Positions 10,074 to 22,214 of a stretch of DNA of 64,000 nucleotides are shown here, piece after piece (within the stretch, counting starts at the first letter, position 1; the number at the start of each line of letters is the position of its first letter). Below the pieces are notes generated by a model. The model had not been told where the DNA came from. It worked only from the letters and a program-made list of their open reading frames with translations, and ran no database searches. Source of the stretch: Colletotrichum lupini (Eukaryota; Ascomycota; Sordariomycetes; Glomerellales; Glomerellaceae); NCBI RefSeq assembly GCF_023278565.1, contig NC_064672.1, positions 4,340,001 to 4,404,000 on the forward strand. The letters run 5' to 3'. Position numbers and translations under genes: made by a program.

Positions 10074-13000
10074 TTTGGATGGTTGTGTATGTGTATGTGG
10101 TTGAGGTGTGGGTTTTGCGGTGTGTGTGGCGAGGAGGTTGTTTTCCAGCTCTTTACTGTGTATTCTACGCAGATTGTGTAGTGATCTTATTCATCTGCAG
10201 AAGAGAGGCTTGCAATAGTGCGGTTTGTTTGTGTAGTGTTTTGGTTGTTGCTGGAGTTGGAGCGAAGAATGATCGTGGTGGTTGGCGGGAGGCGGTCTTG
10301 GTTATATGTTTGAGCGTGCCAGTGAGAGAGTGGCTTGGCCAAGCGCTACTGAGGGACTACTGGGGTCGGGCGGAGTGTGGGATGGTTGGATGGTGGACGG
10401 TGCCAGGCTTGCCAGGTGGATGGTGGATGGCTGAGTTGTTAGGTACTTAGCTTAGGTACTGCGTAGAGGGGAGGGGTGCCGTTGCCTCTGGACGTTGAGT
10501 GGGGCGCTGGAAGTGTCTGTGTGGATGAAACGGGAAGGCCACACGGACTCACGGGCCCGTTTGAAGTTTCGCCGCCTTTTTGGAGAGTGCCGTCACAGTG
10601 GTGGAGACGGCAGGCGGGCAGACGGGGAGTCTCCTACGGTCCCCTTCCTTATCCGTTCCCACGGACAACATAGTCACGTCCTATGTTGCTAGTCACGCAG
10701 TCAATTTACAGCCCAGTCGCTGCGAGCGCAGGCAGCTTCCTCCAGGCTTCATGGTGGGAAAAAGGTTCACAGCAAAGCAGGGCGCGTGGGTTTGCCAAGG
10801 TGCATTGGCGCGAGAAGGAGCACGTCGGGATCGGACGACGCATGGAGAACAGCGGCAAGGCACCAGCTTGTACAATCATAGTGTACACAGGCTGAGAGAG
10901 ATGCTATGAGATACGCAAGTTACTTTGATCGTTCGGCTCATCATTTCAACAACTCACCGGGCTGCTTATCTTGCCTCTGAGCAGAGCCCTCTGAGCAGAG
11001 AGACTGATAGAGGCGTGAAAGGCAAGCACTGGGCATCCAGCAGCCCAGGACCGAGACTAACACGGCTGACATGAATTGGGGCTGTGCAAGAGCAAGAGGC
11101 AATACGGATAGAGAGAAATGATACGGCAAAAGTTTTTCCTCCCACTCCAGAAGGCTTGGCATTCTTCAAGTCAGAAGTGACCACGGGATGCTTTCCGCGA
11201 CATTGCTTTGCAATATCTGCCATGCCCATACCTCAAGCTCATCCTCAACAGGACCTTGCCCTTGCTTCGCGCTGTGCTGCGGTTTGCACCTGGTGGCTCA
11301 TGGGAAATGATCCACGAAAGACCTGGACCTCCATCGTCCCTCGCTGGCGTGGAGATAGATGGAACCGCTTGACACGGCAGACTATTGACGAATCGAACAG
11401 GTCTTGGTTCGTCGGCCCCGCTGGAAATCGAATTGTCGAGAATGCCATTCGCCACCCCAGCCATTTTTTACGCGCAGTTTCCGTGTTCTGGTCCCTTGGT
11501 GTCTTCCTTAACGGATGAGCTAAGACTCTTGGACGGGCTAGATTCGAGTACGTACCGTTACGGTAGCGGCTCCAGTTATCTCCGCCTCAATCGGTAATTT
11601 CCTTAGTGACGACTTTACGGTGTGCCATGAGGGCGGTGCTTGCCTTCCATTGAACCCAAACTGGCTGGCACGGCTGTTCCCTCAGGGCAGGCACTGCTGT
11701 GACAGGGCAGTCTCTGAACGCAGTCTCGTTGTCGTTGTCGGCTCCAGCAGCAAACCTCTTCGCCTCCCGCAGGCCTCCCCCTGCAACAATTCTACGACGG
11801 GAGCCTCTTCCACGGCGGTTCCCCCACACGCCCACGCACTATCCGAAGGACCTGAACTGAGCCCAGGTGGACGTAGTGAAGAATGACGGCACGCTCTGAA
11901 GCGAGACTTGGGCTCCAAAGCGCTGAGAATCAGTGCCCCGACCCGCTACTTGACCGCAGTTACGGCAGCCGTCGACAGCACTACGTTCGGTAGCGGCGCA
12001 TCGCCATCTTCGCACCCTTCCCACCGTATCCGTCCACCATGTCCTGTGACCTCACCTTCGGGTCTCTCTTATTTTCCCTTCCCGTACGTCCCTGGACACG
12101 CGAGAAACAGGCACAGCAAACAGCCACCAAGGGCTTGGGTCTCCCGTCGCTTCTGAGGTCTTGGGATGCCTCCGGTGCGTCCATTCCGAGTGGCATGCAG
12201 CCACCCGTTTCTAGAGACACCTGCATCGCGGATCTTCGAGATGCCCAGTCTGGACTCGGGCACACTCCGAATGTCAACGTTACCCCACAGATGCAGATAC
12301 CAGACCTGTCGACTGTCACCATATTCATTAGTGATTCGACAACCGACACCTCGACAGCTCATCTCCCCGCTCTTGCGCTATCGCGGTTAAGCTAAAAAGA
12401 CTCCAGGGATACCGAGTCAAATCCCCACAGCGTTCAGTCCCTAGCCAAGGGTCCATGGAGTGATGGGGGCTGTGCAGCAAATGTTGTGTTCACAAGACAA
12501 GCTCAGTCTTAATCACTCACTGTATCTACAACACTTGGAGTTTACGGTTCGATAATAGGCTTGGGGGCGGCGCCTCCTTGGACCACTTGTGATGCTATCA
12601 AACCAAGGTTCGCGCTTCTATCCGAAATTTCTTCTGACCATGTTGTCGGCAGGTTGCAGTGTAATCTGAATGACCGAAGCTTGTGTTCCTGGTCTTGGCT
12701 GAGCAACGCCTCCAACCCCCGGCATCATTATCATCTGGGGCTGGGGCTTGGCTTTGGAGGGGAGTTCACCCATGATGCGAGCCCGCCGCCCCTCTCAACG
12801 AACCGCAGCGATGGCGGCGCCAACTCAGCAGAAAACCTGCCTTGATCTAGGAGTTCATGCTATGACATACCGGCCGGATGAATAGGGGCAAGGCATTCCG
12901 TCACCCCGTGCGAGATTGATCGCGGGATGGGGTCCCGAAAAGCCTCAGTCACGGCTCGCCTTCGAAGCTTGAACTTCGCTATGCCGGCTCAGCCCGCGCC

Positions 13001-15182
13001 GGCACACGAGTCGGCCTACGAATTTTGTCTTCGCTCAGCCAGCTCTGCGCCAAATTGCACCGAGCCTCAGCCCCTTCCCTACGCCGCTGGTCAGAGACAT
13101 TTACCAGTGCACACGCTCGTCTGATCCTTAGCAGAGGGACAATCAGCCACAATGGATATCGAGGTTCTATCCGCAGAGCCCAGAGGACAGCAGACGAACA
13201 AGATGGAATTTGCCTTCAGCATTCAACACGGCCCGGCCGCTGATCGTTGCAACGGCATCAGCACCCATTCTGTGACGCTGTTCGCCAATGTTTCAACCCG
13301 ATCGCCCCGACACGCCGCAGAAACGCTCCCCTCTCTCTGATTGACACGGAAGATTACGGTCCTGCTGTACGGTCAGCAAATACCCTTCTGGCGATCTGGA
13401 AACGAGGCTGTGCAAAATACCAAGACTTTCCACCTGCCAGATTGATGTTTCGTGCTGCAATCGGCTTCCCCAGACACCGTTCTAGGCCAAGACATGCATG
13501 CTCTTTTTCTGCATTTCGCTGCACCTCCGACACTCTGTCTTTTCACTGGCGCCATTCCAGATAATACCGGCTGCCGATTGCCTAGTTGGGCAAGTTGCGC
13601 CTATAGCAAAGAGTCTTCGTTTCTCAACTCGCTTGCACGACAGTCAACGATCGACCAAGTCGTCTCCTACGGCCCCGAAAGTGCACTTTTGCAACTGCTG
13701 ACCTGCAGGGCCTCAAGTTCATGGTTCCGACCGTAACCTTAGGTATCGTTTGTTGCGATCCTGCGGCATCAGGACGTCTATAGAGTAGTGTACTCATAAG
13801 CTTGATATGCCTTGCACCTTATCTCCCGGAAGAACGGGGGCTTCCTTGCACCAAAGACATTGTCTGCTCAGAGAGATTACCGCTTGATAAACTTTGCTGC
13901 CGAGTCGGACCTGAAGCGATGGCAAACTCATCTCATCCGTTCGGACAACAAACATTACAAGGAACTCGCTTGCGAGAGGGGGAAATCAGCATTGAGGAAT
14001 TTTTTGCAACAATCACAGCTTGGTCTGATGCAACGAACGACGAGAGCTCGACAAGGGTACGTGGGCTGTGTAGTTTAACCGTCTAACAATCGAGCAAAAC
14101 CTCTCCCCCCTCCACCACCATTGGTACTGTAGGCCGGCTCAAGTCTCATGTTTTTTGTGACAATGCGAGCGCGAGGATTGGCCAGAAATCTTGTGTGAAG
14201 AAAAGAAGAAGGAAGCCTTGAAACTGACTTTTTGCACGACCGTCCCAAGTTTCTTGGTGATGGGACGACGGGTCGATGGTCTACTCCATCTTCCCGAAGA
14301 CTAATGCGCTCGTGCTGCTGCGCGCGAGCTTTATGTGTGAAGGTTTTGCGCATGATACAACCGATCTGCAACCCCGGCGTCACTGCTTCAGAATTTTATT
14401 TTCTTGCTTCATTCCCGAACCGGCGGAGTTGAGCTCCCGCAATCAGAGCAAGCATGATTACAATCGTCTGGGCAGCAGCAGCAGCAGCAGCAAAATCTTC
14501 TCTTCCTTTGTTCCGAGATGCTCGGACGCTTGACAGAGCGGTCCATGATCCACTGCTGACTTTCAACGGTTCTCTACTGCTGCTTTTTATCTTCTTCTTC
14601 CCGTTGGTCTGATGTTTCGTATGCATACATCACACGGTTGCTTCAGAATCATAGCTTCCGAGGAACACAGCACATCACATCTGCAAGACGACGGGATCAA
14701 AGGAAATCCCGAGGTCCCGTAACTTTTCACCCTGAAGTTCTAGTATTTTGATTCATGGCTCTGCTCAGCCTTCACAAACGCCAAGCTTGAGCTCAGTCCA
14801 TCCTTTTTTTGGGGGGTGGTTCTTGATAGTACAATGTAGTTGATATGATACACGACCGTGACGGCCTCTTCTTCTACACAGGCACATGGCCAGGGCGCAA
14901 GCTAAAAGCTTAGCAGCACCCGTCTCACGACAACCCCTCAGGCAGAGACGTATAACTTACGCCGGGGTTCTAGTACACTAGAGTGATGCCATGCAGTCAT
15001 GATGGCATGCCGAATGTGGACTTACTCACCGCCATCGGATCGGGAAGCCCTCGTCCCATCTTCAAGATGAGGGAATAACAAGTTGTTGGCAGCACAGCCC
15101 CCTTTTACCCCTCAAACTATGCCAACCGTTGAACAACTGCTTGCACAGTGTTTGTTTGCCTTTTTTCTTCTTCTGTCTTCCC
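10074..15182. other. 5.1-kb block with no gene recognised
   Basis: The right side of the calcipressin start (10074 to about 10450) is G/T-rich and likely its promoter and leader. From there to 15182 both strands carry many 60-165-codon open frames. None has plausible splice continuity, a conserved motif or a recognisable family. A (GCA)7 microsatellite sits at about 14472-14492. I see no transposase, reverse transcriptase or terminal repeats. A non-coding transcript or a fast-evolving orphan gene cannot be excluded by eye. Confidence 0.5.
14472..14492. repeat. (GCA)7 trinucleotide microsatellite
   Basis: Seven GCA units in tandem lie within the gene-free block and are not part of a supported reading frame. 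Confidence 0.9.
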
Positions 15183-16740
15183 CTACCGGATCTCGACGCC
15201 TAGCTTTTCGACCAATTTCCGGGTCACCTCGCTGTGCAGCTCATTGGTCTCCTCGTTGGTCAGGGTCCGCTCGAGACTTCGGTAGTTGATGCGGTAGCAC
15301 ATGCTACGTCGCCCCGTCTTGGGGTGCGTGAACTCGTCCACCAGCCGGACGTCCTCGGCCCGCTCGCCGGCGATGTCGCGCACCAGCTCCATGAAATCGT
15401 TTTCATGGAAGTCCTGCGTGTTGGCTTTCGTGTTGCCCCCCGCTGCCGAGGAGGTGCTCCCGAGCCAAAAGGAGACGTCCTTGGGGCAGGCCGGGTGCTT
15501 TGAAAAGGGCACGAAGCGCTTCATGCTATCGAGCTGGTCCGAGACGCCCCGGAACTGGCTCAGGAACCGCTCGTCCTTGGACCAGAAGAGGCGGATGTCG
15601 GGGATCTGGAAGAGGAGCATGGCGATGCGCTCGAGGCCGATGCCAAAGGCCCAGCCGACCTGCTGCGGCACGCCGGCGTTGATGGCGATGTCCTGCTTTA
15701 CCACGCCGCAGCCCAGCACCTCTAGCCAGTCGCCTGCATAGTAGACCTCGAGCTCCCACGAGGGGCTCGTGAAGGGGAAGTACGCCTCGACCCAGCGGAC
15801 ACGCAAGGGTTCGTCCTTGTAATCCGGGTCCGCCTTCGCCGCGGCGGCTTTCGCTCTCGTGAAGATCTCGACCACCATGTTCTCGAGCGAGCGCTTCAGG
15901 TGGGCGCCGATGGCCTCGGCCTCGGCGGGGGAGTGGTGACCTTCCTGTAGGGGGTTCCGCTCCGCATCGTAGGCCGGGTGCGGGTCCTCGACTTTCACGT
16001 TGTGTTTCGGCAGCCTGTCGAGGTCCTCCCAGACGGCGGCGGCGATGTCGCCGTTAGGCACCTTTGTCCTGTCCCACATGCGGGCGCCTTCCATCTGGTG
16101 GAAGACGGGGTAGTGGCTCCTGTCGATGGCGTCGCGGCGGTAGACGTCTGCGCTGATGAGGTAGCCCTCGCTCAGGTTCTTTTGGAAAGTCTGCGCCTGG
16201 TGGGCGCTCGTGTGCGTGCGGAGGAGGGTGTCCTTGTTGAAGTAGTAGGTGTCTGATTTCGCGCGGCCGGGGTGGTCCAGGGGGAACCCGAGCGAATCAA
16301 AGTTCTGGTGCGTCGTGACGACGGGGTCAAAGGTGTTGTGGTACTTGTATGTCGGCGCCGGGAACTGCGACTCGATGATTTGCCGTGTGATGTAGACGGG
16401 GTGATCTTTTTGGAGGTGAAGCTTGCGCGAGGCGGCGTCGAGGACGTTTGTCGGGACGTTGAACCAGGTGTCTGTCGGTATCGTTTGGCCGTTGACCTCG
16501 ACGGTCTTTTTCTGGTATAGGGTTCTCGAAATCGTCGAGGGTTCTGTGATATTTGTTTGTTCAGGATAAAGGGATCACCAAGGACCAATTGATTGGGATC
16601 TAACCTGAGGAGTAACTGCGCCGGCTACCGCTCATCGACAATGAAGCGATGGCCTGCCATTGTCGGGGAGCTCTCGCGGCGCAGGTGGCGCCACGGAGGC
16701 AACTTTGCAATTGCCTACCGGCTAATCTTGGGACGAGCAT
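15183..16740 (-). CDS. MSF1: Phenylalanyl-tRNA synthetase, mitochondrial
   Basis: The model is complement(15183..16543, 16605..16740), 498 residues with one 61-nt intron after codon 45. The N-terminus MLVPRLAGRQLQSCLRG...RRSYSS is a typical basic matrix-targeting sequence. The class II synthetase core follows: HPVYITRQIIESQF, THTSAHQAQTFQ, the motif 2 region VFHQMEGARMWD, and the motif 3 region GWAFGIGLERIAMLLFQIPD. The C-terminal FKHP-type anticodon-binding (FDX-ACB) domain starts around PFSKHPACPKDVSFWL. The family enzyme is a monomer that charges mitochondrial tRNA-Phe with phenylalanine. The intron is supported by exact frame continuity (SSEPSTISRTLYQKK). The gene is divergent from DIC1 with an 899-bp spacer. 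No odd features. Confidence 0.94.
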
Positions 16741-17639
16741 TTTGAAGTTGTGAACGCCCTTGTCCGTATGCAAAGGCCCTTTTGCTATGTGCTCATCACA
16801 GGCGTAGAGCTTCGATGTAGTGTTGCGACAAGAGCTGCCGTTAGGAAAAGGGAGCTTTCGCAGCAGTTGGTCGAAAAAGTGTCGATCGCCAGAAGTCTGA
16901 CAAAAGCTACGGGATGCACGGGCCAAGCCAATTGGCATTGCGACCCGGGGCGGGCACACGGCGCCAGACCCTGCCGACTCCCCCCGGAGCAAGGGTCCGG
17001 AGACGCCCTTCATTAGCGCATGGCACCCTGGCTTCGCTGCAGGCCCAATGACGCACCAAAAAAAATCGAAGCAGCAGGTTCTGTTGTTGACTGTTGGTGG
17101 TGGTGGTTCCCTCTGAAAGGGGACTTGATCAATCAGCAAATCTCCTTTTTTTCTTTCGTTCCCTTGAGCCGACTCGAAGCGCGTCCCTCGTTCAGCCGAA
17201 TCGGTGTTGATTAAGGTAAATAAAAAAAAGATAACGACAAAAAAAAGTTCGCGATAAACCGAGCCGATCTCCAATTCCTCGGCTTCTTCCATTCCTCCCA
17301 CCACCTGCATACCCCAAAGCAGCGACAAAAAAAAAAGGCCTCCTGTACGACCACACCATCATCTCCCCCGAAGTCGGCTTTATAACAAAAAAAGACGTCA
17401 CTCGACCGCAACGACCGAAAAGTGACGTCCCAGCAACACACGCTACTCAGCTGATAGTTGCCGATACGAGAGAGAGAGGGGAACCAGGCAATCTTGGACA
17501 TAACTCACGTTAAATCCGAGAAAGGTCGTCCGTTTGTGCTTCTTTACTTACGGATCCTTTGCCATTTTCGCGACGCAGTGTTCAATTGCGCCGCAACGGG
17601 ATGAGCTTATCATAGGGAACTGCGCAACACCCTGCAACG
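16741..17639. promoter_or_regulatory. Divergent promoter region MSF1 / DIC1
   Basis: This 0.9-kb spacer sits between two outward-facing mitochondrial genes. It has runs of A (17057-17064, 17221-17230, 17240-17247, 17325-17334) and T. A minus-strand open frame of 242 codons covers much of it but is just a 5' extension of the MSF1 first exon frame with no family content. Specific factor sites were not identified. Confidence 0.45.
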
Positions 17640-19053
17640 ATGCAGCCCGCCGCCGCCGCCAACATGGTCGCCAGTAAATCGGCCGACGAGCCGTCCGGGC
17701 CGCCGTCGTCGTCGCAGCCCTCGCCGTTGAAGTTGGGCCAGGTCGAGGGGGCTCAGGAGAAGCAGCAGTCGAAAGCGCAACCGACGGCTACGGCGACGAC
17801 GCCGGCGCCTCAAAAGCAGAAGAAGACGGCGGAACCATCGCTGAGGTATCCTTTTTGGTTCGGAGGCAGCGCCAGTAGTATGGCCGCCTGCGTGACCCAT
17901 CCCCTGGATTTGGGTAAGTTCTACCGACCTTGATCTCGAGATATGGCGCGCGAGAGAGAGCCTGCGATATTACAAACGTCGGAGTGAGCCAAGAGCTGAC
18001 AATGTCTCACAGTTAAGGTAATGCGCTCCCACTTCTACAACACACCAGCGAATGAAACCCTCGATTCATGGTAGCAAACTCAAGCTCTCTTAAGAGCCGT
18101 AGCAAACAACGACAAAACTACGTCGCTCCCAAAGCAAGAGCTCACTTACTTACACAATGCCACCCTCCTCTAGGTCCGCCTCCAGGTCCGCCGCCCCGAC
18201 GCGCCAAAGAACATGGTCGGCACCTTCACCCACATCATCCGCAACCACGGCGTGACAGGCCTCTACAACGGCCTCTCGGCCTCCCTCCTCCGCCAGATGA
18301 CCTACTCCACCGTCCGCTTCGGCGCCTACGAGGAGATGAAGATCCGCGCCACCCGCGCAAACGACGGCAAACCCCCCTCCTTCCCCGTCCTCGTCGCCAT
18401 GGCCTCGGCCGCGGGCTTCGTCGGCGGCATCTCGGGAAACGCCGCCGACGTCCTCAACGTCCGCATGCAGCAGGACGCCGCCCTCCCCGCCGCCGAGCGC
18501 CGTAACTACAGCCACGCCCTCGAGGGCATGCTCCGCATGGCGCGAGAGGAAGGCATCATGAGCTGGTTCAGGGGCGTCCTCCCCAACAGCATGCGCGCTG
18601 CGGCCATGACGGCCTCGCAGCTCGCGTCGTACGATACCTTCAAGGGTATGCTCATCCGCCACACGCCCATGGGGGATAACCTGACGACGCACTTTACGGC
18701 CTCGTTCCTCGCTGGTGTGATGGCCGCCACGGTGACGAGCCCCATTGATGTCATCAAGACGCGGGTCATGTCGGCGAGCACCCAGGAGGGGCTGGCGCAT
18801 ACCCTGGCCAAGATTTACAAGGCTGAGGGTCTTGGGTGGATGTTCAAGGGCTGGGTGCCCAGTTTCCTCCGCCTCGGACCGTACGTTCTTGTCCCTCTCC
18901 CCTCTTGCTTGCGTGATGGACATCTTGCATACACTTTACTAACCCCCGCCTAGACAAACAATCTGTACATTTGTCTTCCTAGAGATGCACCGCAAGGTCT
19001 ATAGAAAGGTTGCTGATATCGGCAACGGTGAAGATGCGTCCATCAAGGGATAA
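17640..19053 (+). CDS. DIC1: Mitochondrial dicarboxylate carrier (SLC25 family)
   Basis: The model is 17640..17913, 18013..18017, 18174..18880 and 18954..19053, 361 residues. The second exon is only 5 nt (ttaag) and is required to restore the first carrier signature PLDLVKVRLQ. The other two signatures are NAADVLNVRMQQD and SPIDVIKTRVM, one per repeat, as in all SLC25 carriers with six transmembrane helices. Sequence blocks such as GLYNGLSASLLRQMTYSTVRFGAYE and PNSMRAAAMTASQLASYDTFK point to the Dic1/oxoglutarate branch. It would exchange malate or succinate for phosphate across the inner mitochondrial membrane. The first 65 residues are a low-complexity P/Q/S/A-rich leader longer than in yeast Dic1; a later start (M9) is possible. 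Confidence 0.9.
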
Positions 19054-19713
19054 TAGACACACAAAAAAGGCTTGTGTTGTGTTATAGAACGAGCGTTAAA
19101 ATACCTAGATAGACTGGCGCTGCATCATCATCACTAGTACCATCTTGGCTTGTTTGGAGGCGTTGGAAAAAGAGGCAACTCTGCTGCATTTGACAGGAGT
19201 AATGGAGGGTATACACAGGAAAGAAAGATATGGTTGATTTTCTTTGCAGCAATTTCATGTTCGCTTCGTGTGAGGTTTGTGTGTGAGTTGTATTACAGAT
19301 GTCCGGTAGAAGAGCTGCCTTCTCGGCCGAAATCGAACCCCGCCCACCTCTCTTTGCCCGAGTGTTTGACAGGCTGTTATCTTATTTTACGATTGCTCTA
19401 CCGCCGTCATCCCCTGTCACGGGTGTCTATAAGCCAACCCATAAGCCAAGCCAGTCTGAGTGCAGGTCTAGCCGTCAGAACGCTGAGAAGCCTACCCCCT
19501 CTTGCCGCTGCGGAGTGCATCTTGTTGTGCGTATTGATTCCGTTTCGCGCGTCGTCAGGCAAACTCCACCTCCACCGAGCTGAATCAATGTAGCCAGCTG
19601 ATGGCCAAGCTAGCTTCTTTGCAAAAATTCGCAAACTCCATTACCAACCCCATGTCTCAAAGTGGTTTTCATACATGAACGCCTTTTTATGATTTCGTGT
19701 TCGTTGTTCTCTC
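19054..19713. other. Convergent spacer DIC1 / RPB3
   Basis: This holds the facing 3' ends of DIC1 and RPB3. Short frames only; nothing recognisable. Confidence 0.45.
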
Positions 19714-20854
19714 TCAGTTCCATCCAGACTGTCCGGAGGCGCCGTAAGGTGTCGTTGTGGTGTAGGGTGTCGTTGCGTTGCCTCCCCACGCGGTCTGGTT
19801 GCCGCCATTGAAAGGAGTGGTATAGCCTTGATCTTGCCAGGGGTTGCTGCCGTCCATATCCAAGTTGGGACTGCGAGGTCCATCAAAGTCGCCCATGCCA
19901 TCGTCGTCTGCCTCGCCTGTGAGTATGTGGAGCGTGAGGGCCAACTTCTCCTGCAAGATCTTGATTCCTTCCTGGATAATCTGATCCGGCTCCAGACTGC
20001 CCACGCCTTCGACCTCAAAGTAAAACTTGCCGGGAACTGCGTCGTAGTCGAAAGCTTCGCCCTCTTGTGGGGGGTCCTCCATCTTGGCATATTTGCTCTC
20101 GGGCCTTTGCTACCATTAGCGACTATCATCTTTCAAGGAACATGTCATTCCAGTCACTCACCATTCGGCCTTCGCATCTTCTTCGAACCACATGTCCAGA
20201 TGGTGTAGCTTGTTGTGAGGGTCGTATTCAAACCCAACAGCAGACGTTGGCATCCATTTTGCATGCTCCTTTGCAATACCCTTCTTCGCGATGCATGACA
20301 CCTTAAGCTCCTGCCCTTTGCGCAGCTTCGCAATCAAAGAGCCTTGTCCTTCAGGGTCGAGGATTACAGGGTTTCCTACGGTGCCGTTCTGTCTGAAGCT
20401 GTCGACAATGAGGTCGCTGGCGTAGACTTTCATGGTCTCGTCTGATGAGCATCGCGCATGCAGCGTAAGCTTTACGCTGCAGTTGTCGCAATACTGCTCG
20501 CAGTCGCAGTCTCGGGTGTAAAGCAAGCTGTTGACGTCCTTGGACTGGAGGGGAATCAGACCCAGGCGATGGGCAATGAACTCGTCAGCGAGGACAGATG
20601 TGTTGGCCTCGATTTCGACCAGGTCGATGGCGATCACAGGGACTTCAGCCTGGATAACGCGACGCAGCGAGTTGGCGAAGGAAAGGTCGCAGTTCGATAG
20701 ATCAAAGTTGACGTGGATGTTATCAGCCTAACGATGCGCCGGGCTGTCAGTTTGGAATGCCACTAGCTAAGTGGATTTTGGGAAGTAATACCCCTGAGAT
20801 CTTGATCGATGGTCCTCCGGACTCGCCATCCAACAGCATCGGCTCGTAATCCAT
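19714..20854 (-). CDS. RPB3: DNA-directed RNA polymerase II subunit RPB3
   Basis: The model is complement(19714..20104, 20162..20727, 20792..20854), 339 residues. The protein starts [14 protein letters not shown]. It has the alpha-motif [21 protein letters not shown] (about 33-53), [12 protein letters not shown], and the zinc-binding loop C95-x-C97-x3-C101-x2-C104, equivalent to yeast C86/C88/C92/C95. The second part of the D/L domain ([19 protein letters not shown]) completes the fold. RPB3 pairs with RPB11 to nucleate Pol II assembly in the nucleus. The last intron was placed with the acceptor caaag, because this alone restores [19 protein letters not shown]. The Gly/Asn/Thr-rich tail after about residue 280 is longer than in yeast and typical of filamentous fungi. 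Confidence 0.94.
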
Positions 20855-21434
20855 CGCGCCGCCGTTCCCCTTTCAGTCGTAGCTCGGCCAAAGGTTCTGA
20901 GATGCAATTCGGATGATAGTGCGGCAAACGTGTTCAATTTCGTATGTACGTGAAGCAAGAGCGCCTTGGCAATCGTAATTATCGTGGGTCGCAGGTGGAA
21001 TGAATGGTGGAAGATGGCAATTGTGTCACGGTGGAGGGGAGGCTGAATGGATGTTTTTGCGACCAGAGCCAGAGTGAACCCTGCCGCCTCAGGTGCCACT
21101 GAATTACCAATTGGAAGGTGCGGCGACTGTGCCTGGCGCCTGCTGAGAGCGCGTTGGCCTTGCCTTGGCGCTAGTGTTATCGATAAAGCTCTGAGCGGTC
21201 CCTCGATTCATCCGCCCCCGGATGGAGCTGTTTGGAATCTTATGATTGGGCGCGAACTTTCCCGCATGGCCGGGGGGTCAAGGGACGGCAATTCGTCACT
21301 TGGGGCCATTCCGATAAAATTTCATTTTCTTCTAAAAGCTTCTCCGTACACGCGACCAGTCCCTACATCGCCTCCTCGATTCCAACCACGTTTTCGCCCG
21401 CCCGAGTCTTTTACACAACACCACAACCGCCACA
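20855..21434. promoter_or_regulatory. Divergent promoter region RPB3 / MGE1
   Basis: This 580-bp spacer separates two outward-facing housekeeping genes. Immediately upstream of MGE1 is a C/A-rich leader ending in CCGCCACAATG. I did not find a confident heat-shock element despite MGE1 being a chaperone gene. Confidence 0.5.
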
Positions 21435-22214
21435 ATGTTCAGACAAGCCATTGCTACCTCTTCCCGCGCAGTGCGCACCGGCATGCGCACCCAGACTCCC
21501 AAGTCTGTTTTCCAAAATCAGTTCCAGAGCTCCCCTGCCTTCAGGATACGAGCCGCGCAACCCGCCGTTGCGAGATGGTACAGCGACGCCAAGGAGACGA
21601 CCGAGGCCACCAAGGAGGGCGAGAAGCCTGCCGATGATGCCGAGTCTGCCCTGAAGAAGCAGTTGGAGACCAAGGAGAAGGAGGCTGCTGACTGGAAGGT
21701 TCGTTCGCATTCTGTCCCCCGATCTCGGACACCGAGGATCGAGACCCAATTCTAACATGCAGCTCTCCAGGACAAGTGCCTTCGCACCATCGCCGACTTC
21801 CGTAACCTCCAGGACCGCACACAACGCGAGGTCAAGCAGGCGCGCGACTTCGCCCTGCAGAAGTTCTCCAAGGACCTCATTGACAGCATCGACAACCTCG
21901 ACCGCGCCCTCTCCATGGTGCCCCAGGAGAAGCTCAAGGTCGAGGAGAAGTCGGGCGATCTCAAGGATCTCGCCAACCTGTACGAGGGTCTCAAGATGAC
22001 CGACGACATCCTCATGTCGACGCTGAAGAAGCACGGCATCGAGCGCTTCGACCCCGAGGGCGAGAAGTTCAACCCCAACGAGCATGACGCCACCTTCATG
22101 GCACCTCAGCCCGACAAGGAGGACAACACCGTCTTCCACGTCCAGCAGAAAGGCTTCAAGCTCAACGGCCGCGTGATGCGCGCTGCCAAGGTCGGCGTCG
22201 TCAAGAACGCTTAA
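21435..22214 (+). CDS. MGE1: GrpE-type nucleotide exchange factor of mitochondrial Hsp70
   Basis: The model is 21435..21698 and 21771..22214, 235 residues, with one 72-nt intron. The start MFRQAIATSSRAVRTGMRTQ is a strong amphipathic, basic import signal. The mature part shows the GrpE long helix (ALKKQLETKEKEAADWKDKC then LRTIADFRNLQDRTQREVKQ), the helix-bundle block FSKDLIDSIDNLDRAL, and the beta domain ending HVQQKGFKLNGRVMRAAKVGV, matching the PROSITE GrpE signature region. Mge1 releases ADP from Ssc1/mtHsp70 in the matrix during protein import and folding, and in yeast acts as a thermosensor. Length and motif order agree with the family; no oddities. Confidence 0.95.

Noticed and set aside
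11084..11518. 144-codon open frame as a small gene
   Set aside because: No Kozak-like context, no hydrophobic or conserved pattern, and overlapping frames of similar length on both strands.
16600..17328. 242-codon open frame as the true N-terminus of MSF1
   Set aside because: The extra upstream part has no targeting character; the start at 16740 gives a typical import signal followed by the known exon junction.
19331..19410. GGTTCGAT-like T-arm motif on the minus strand
   Set aside because: The five bases on each side of the loop do not pair and no acceptor or D arm is present, so it is not a tRNA.
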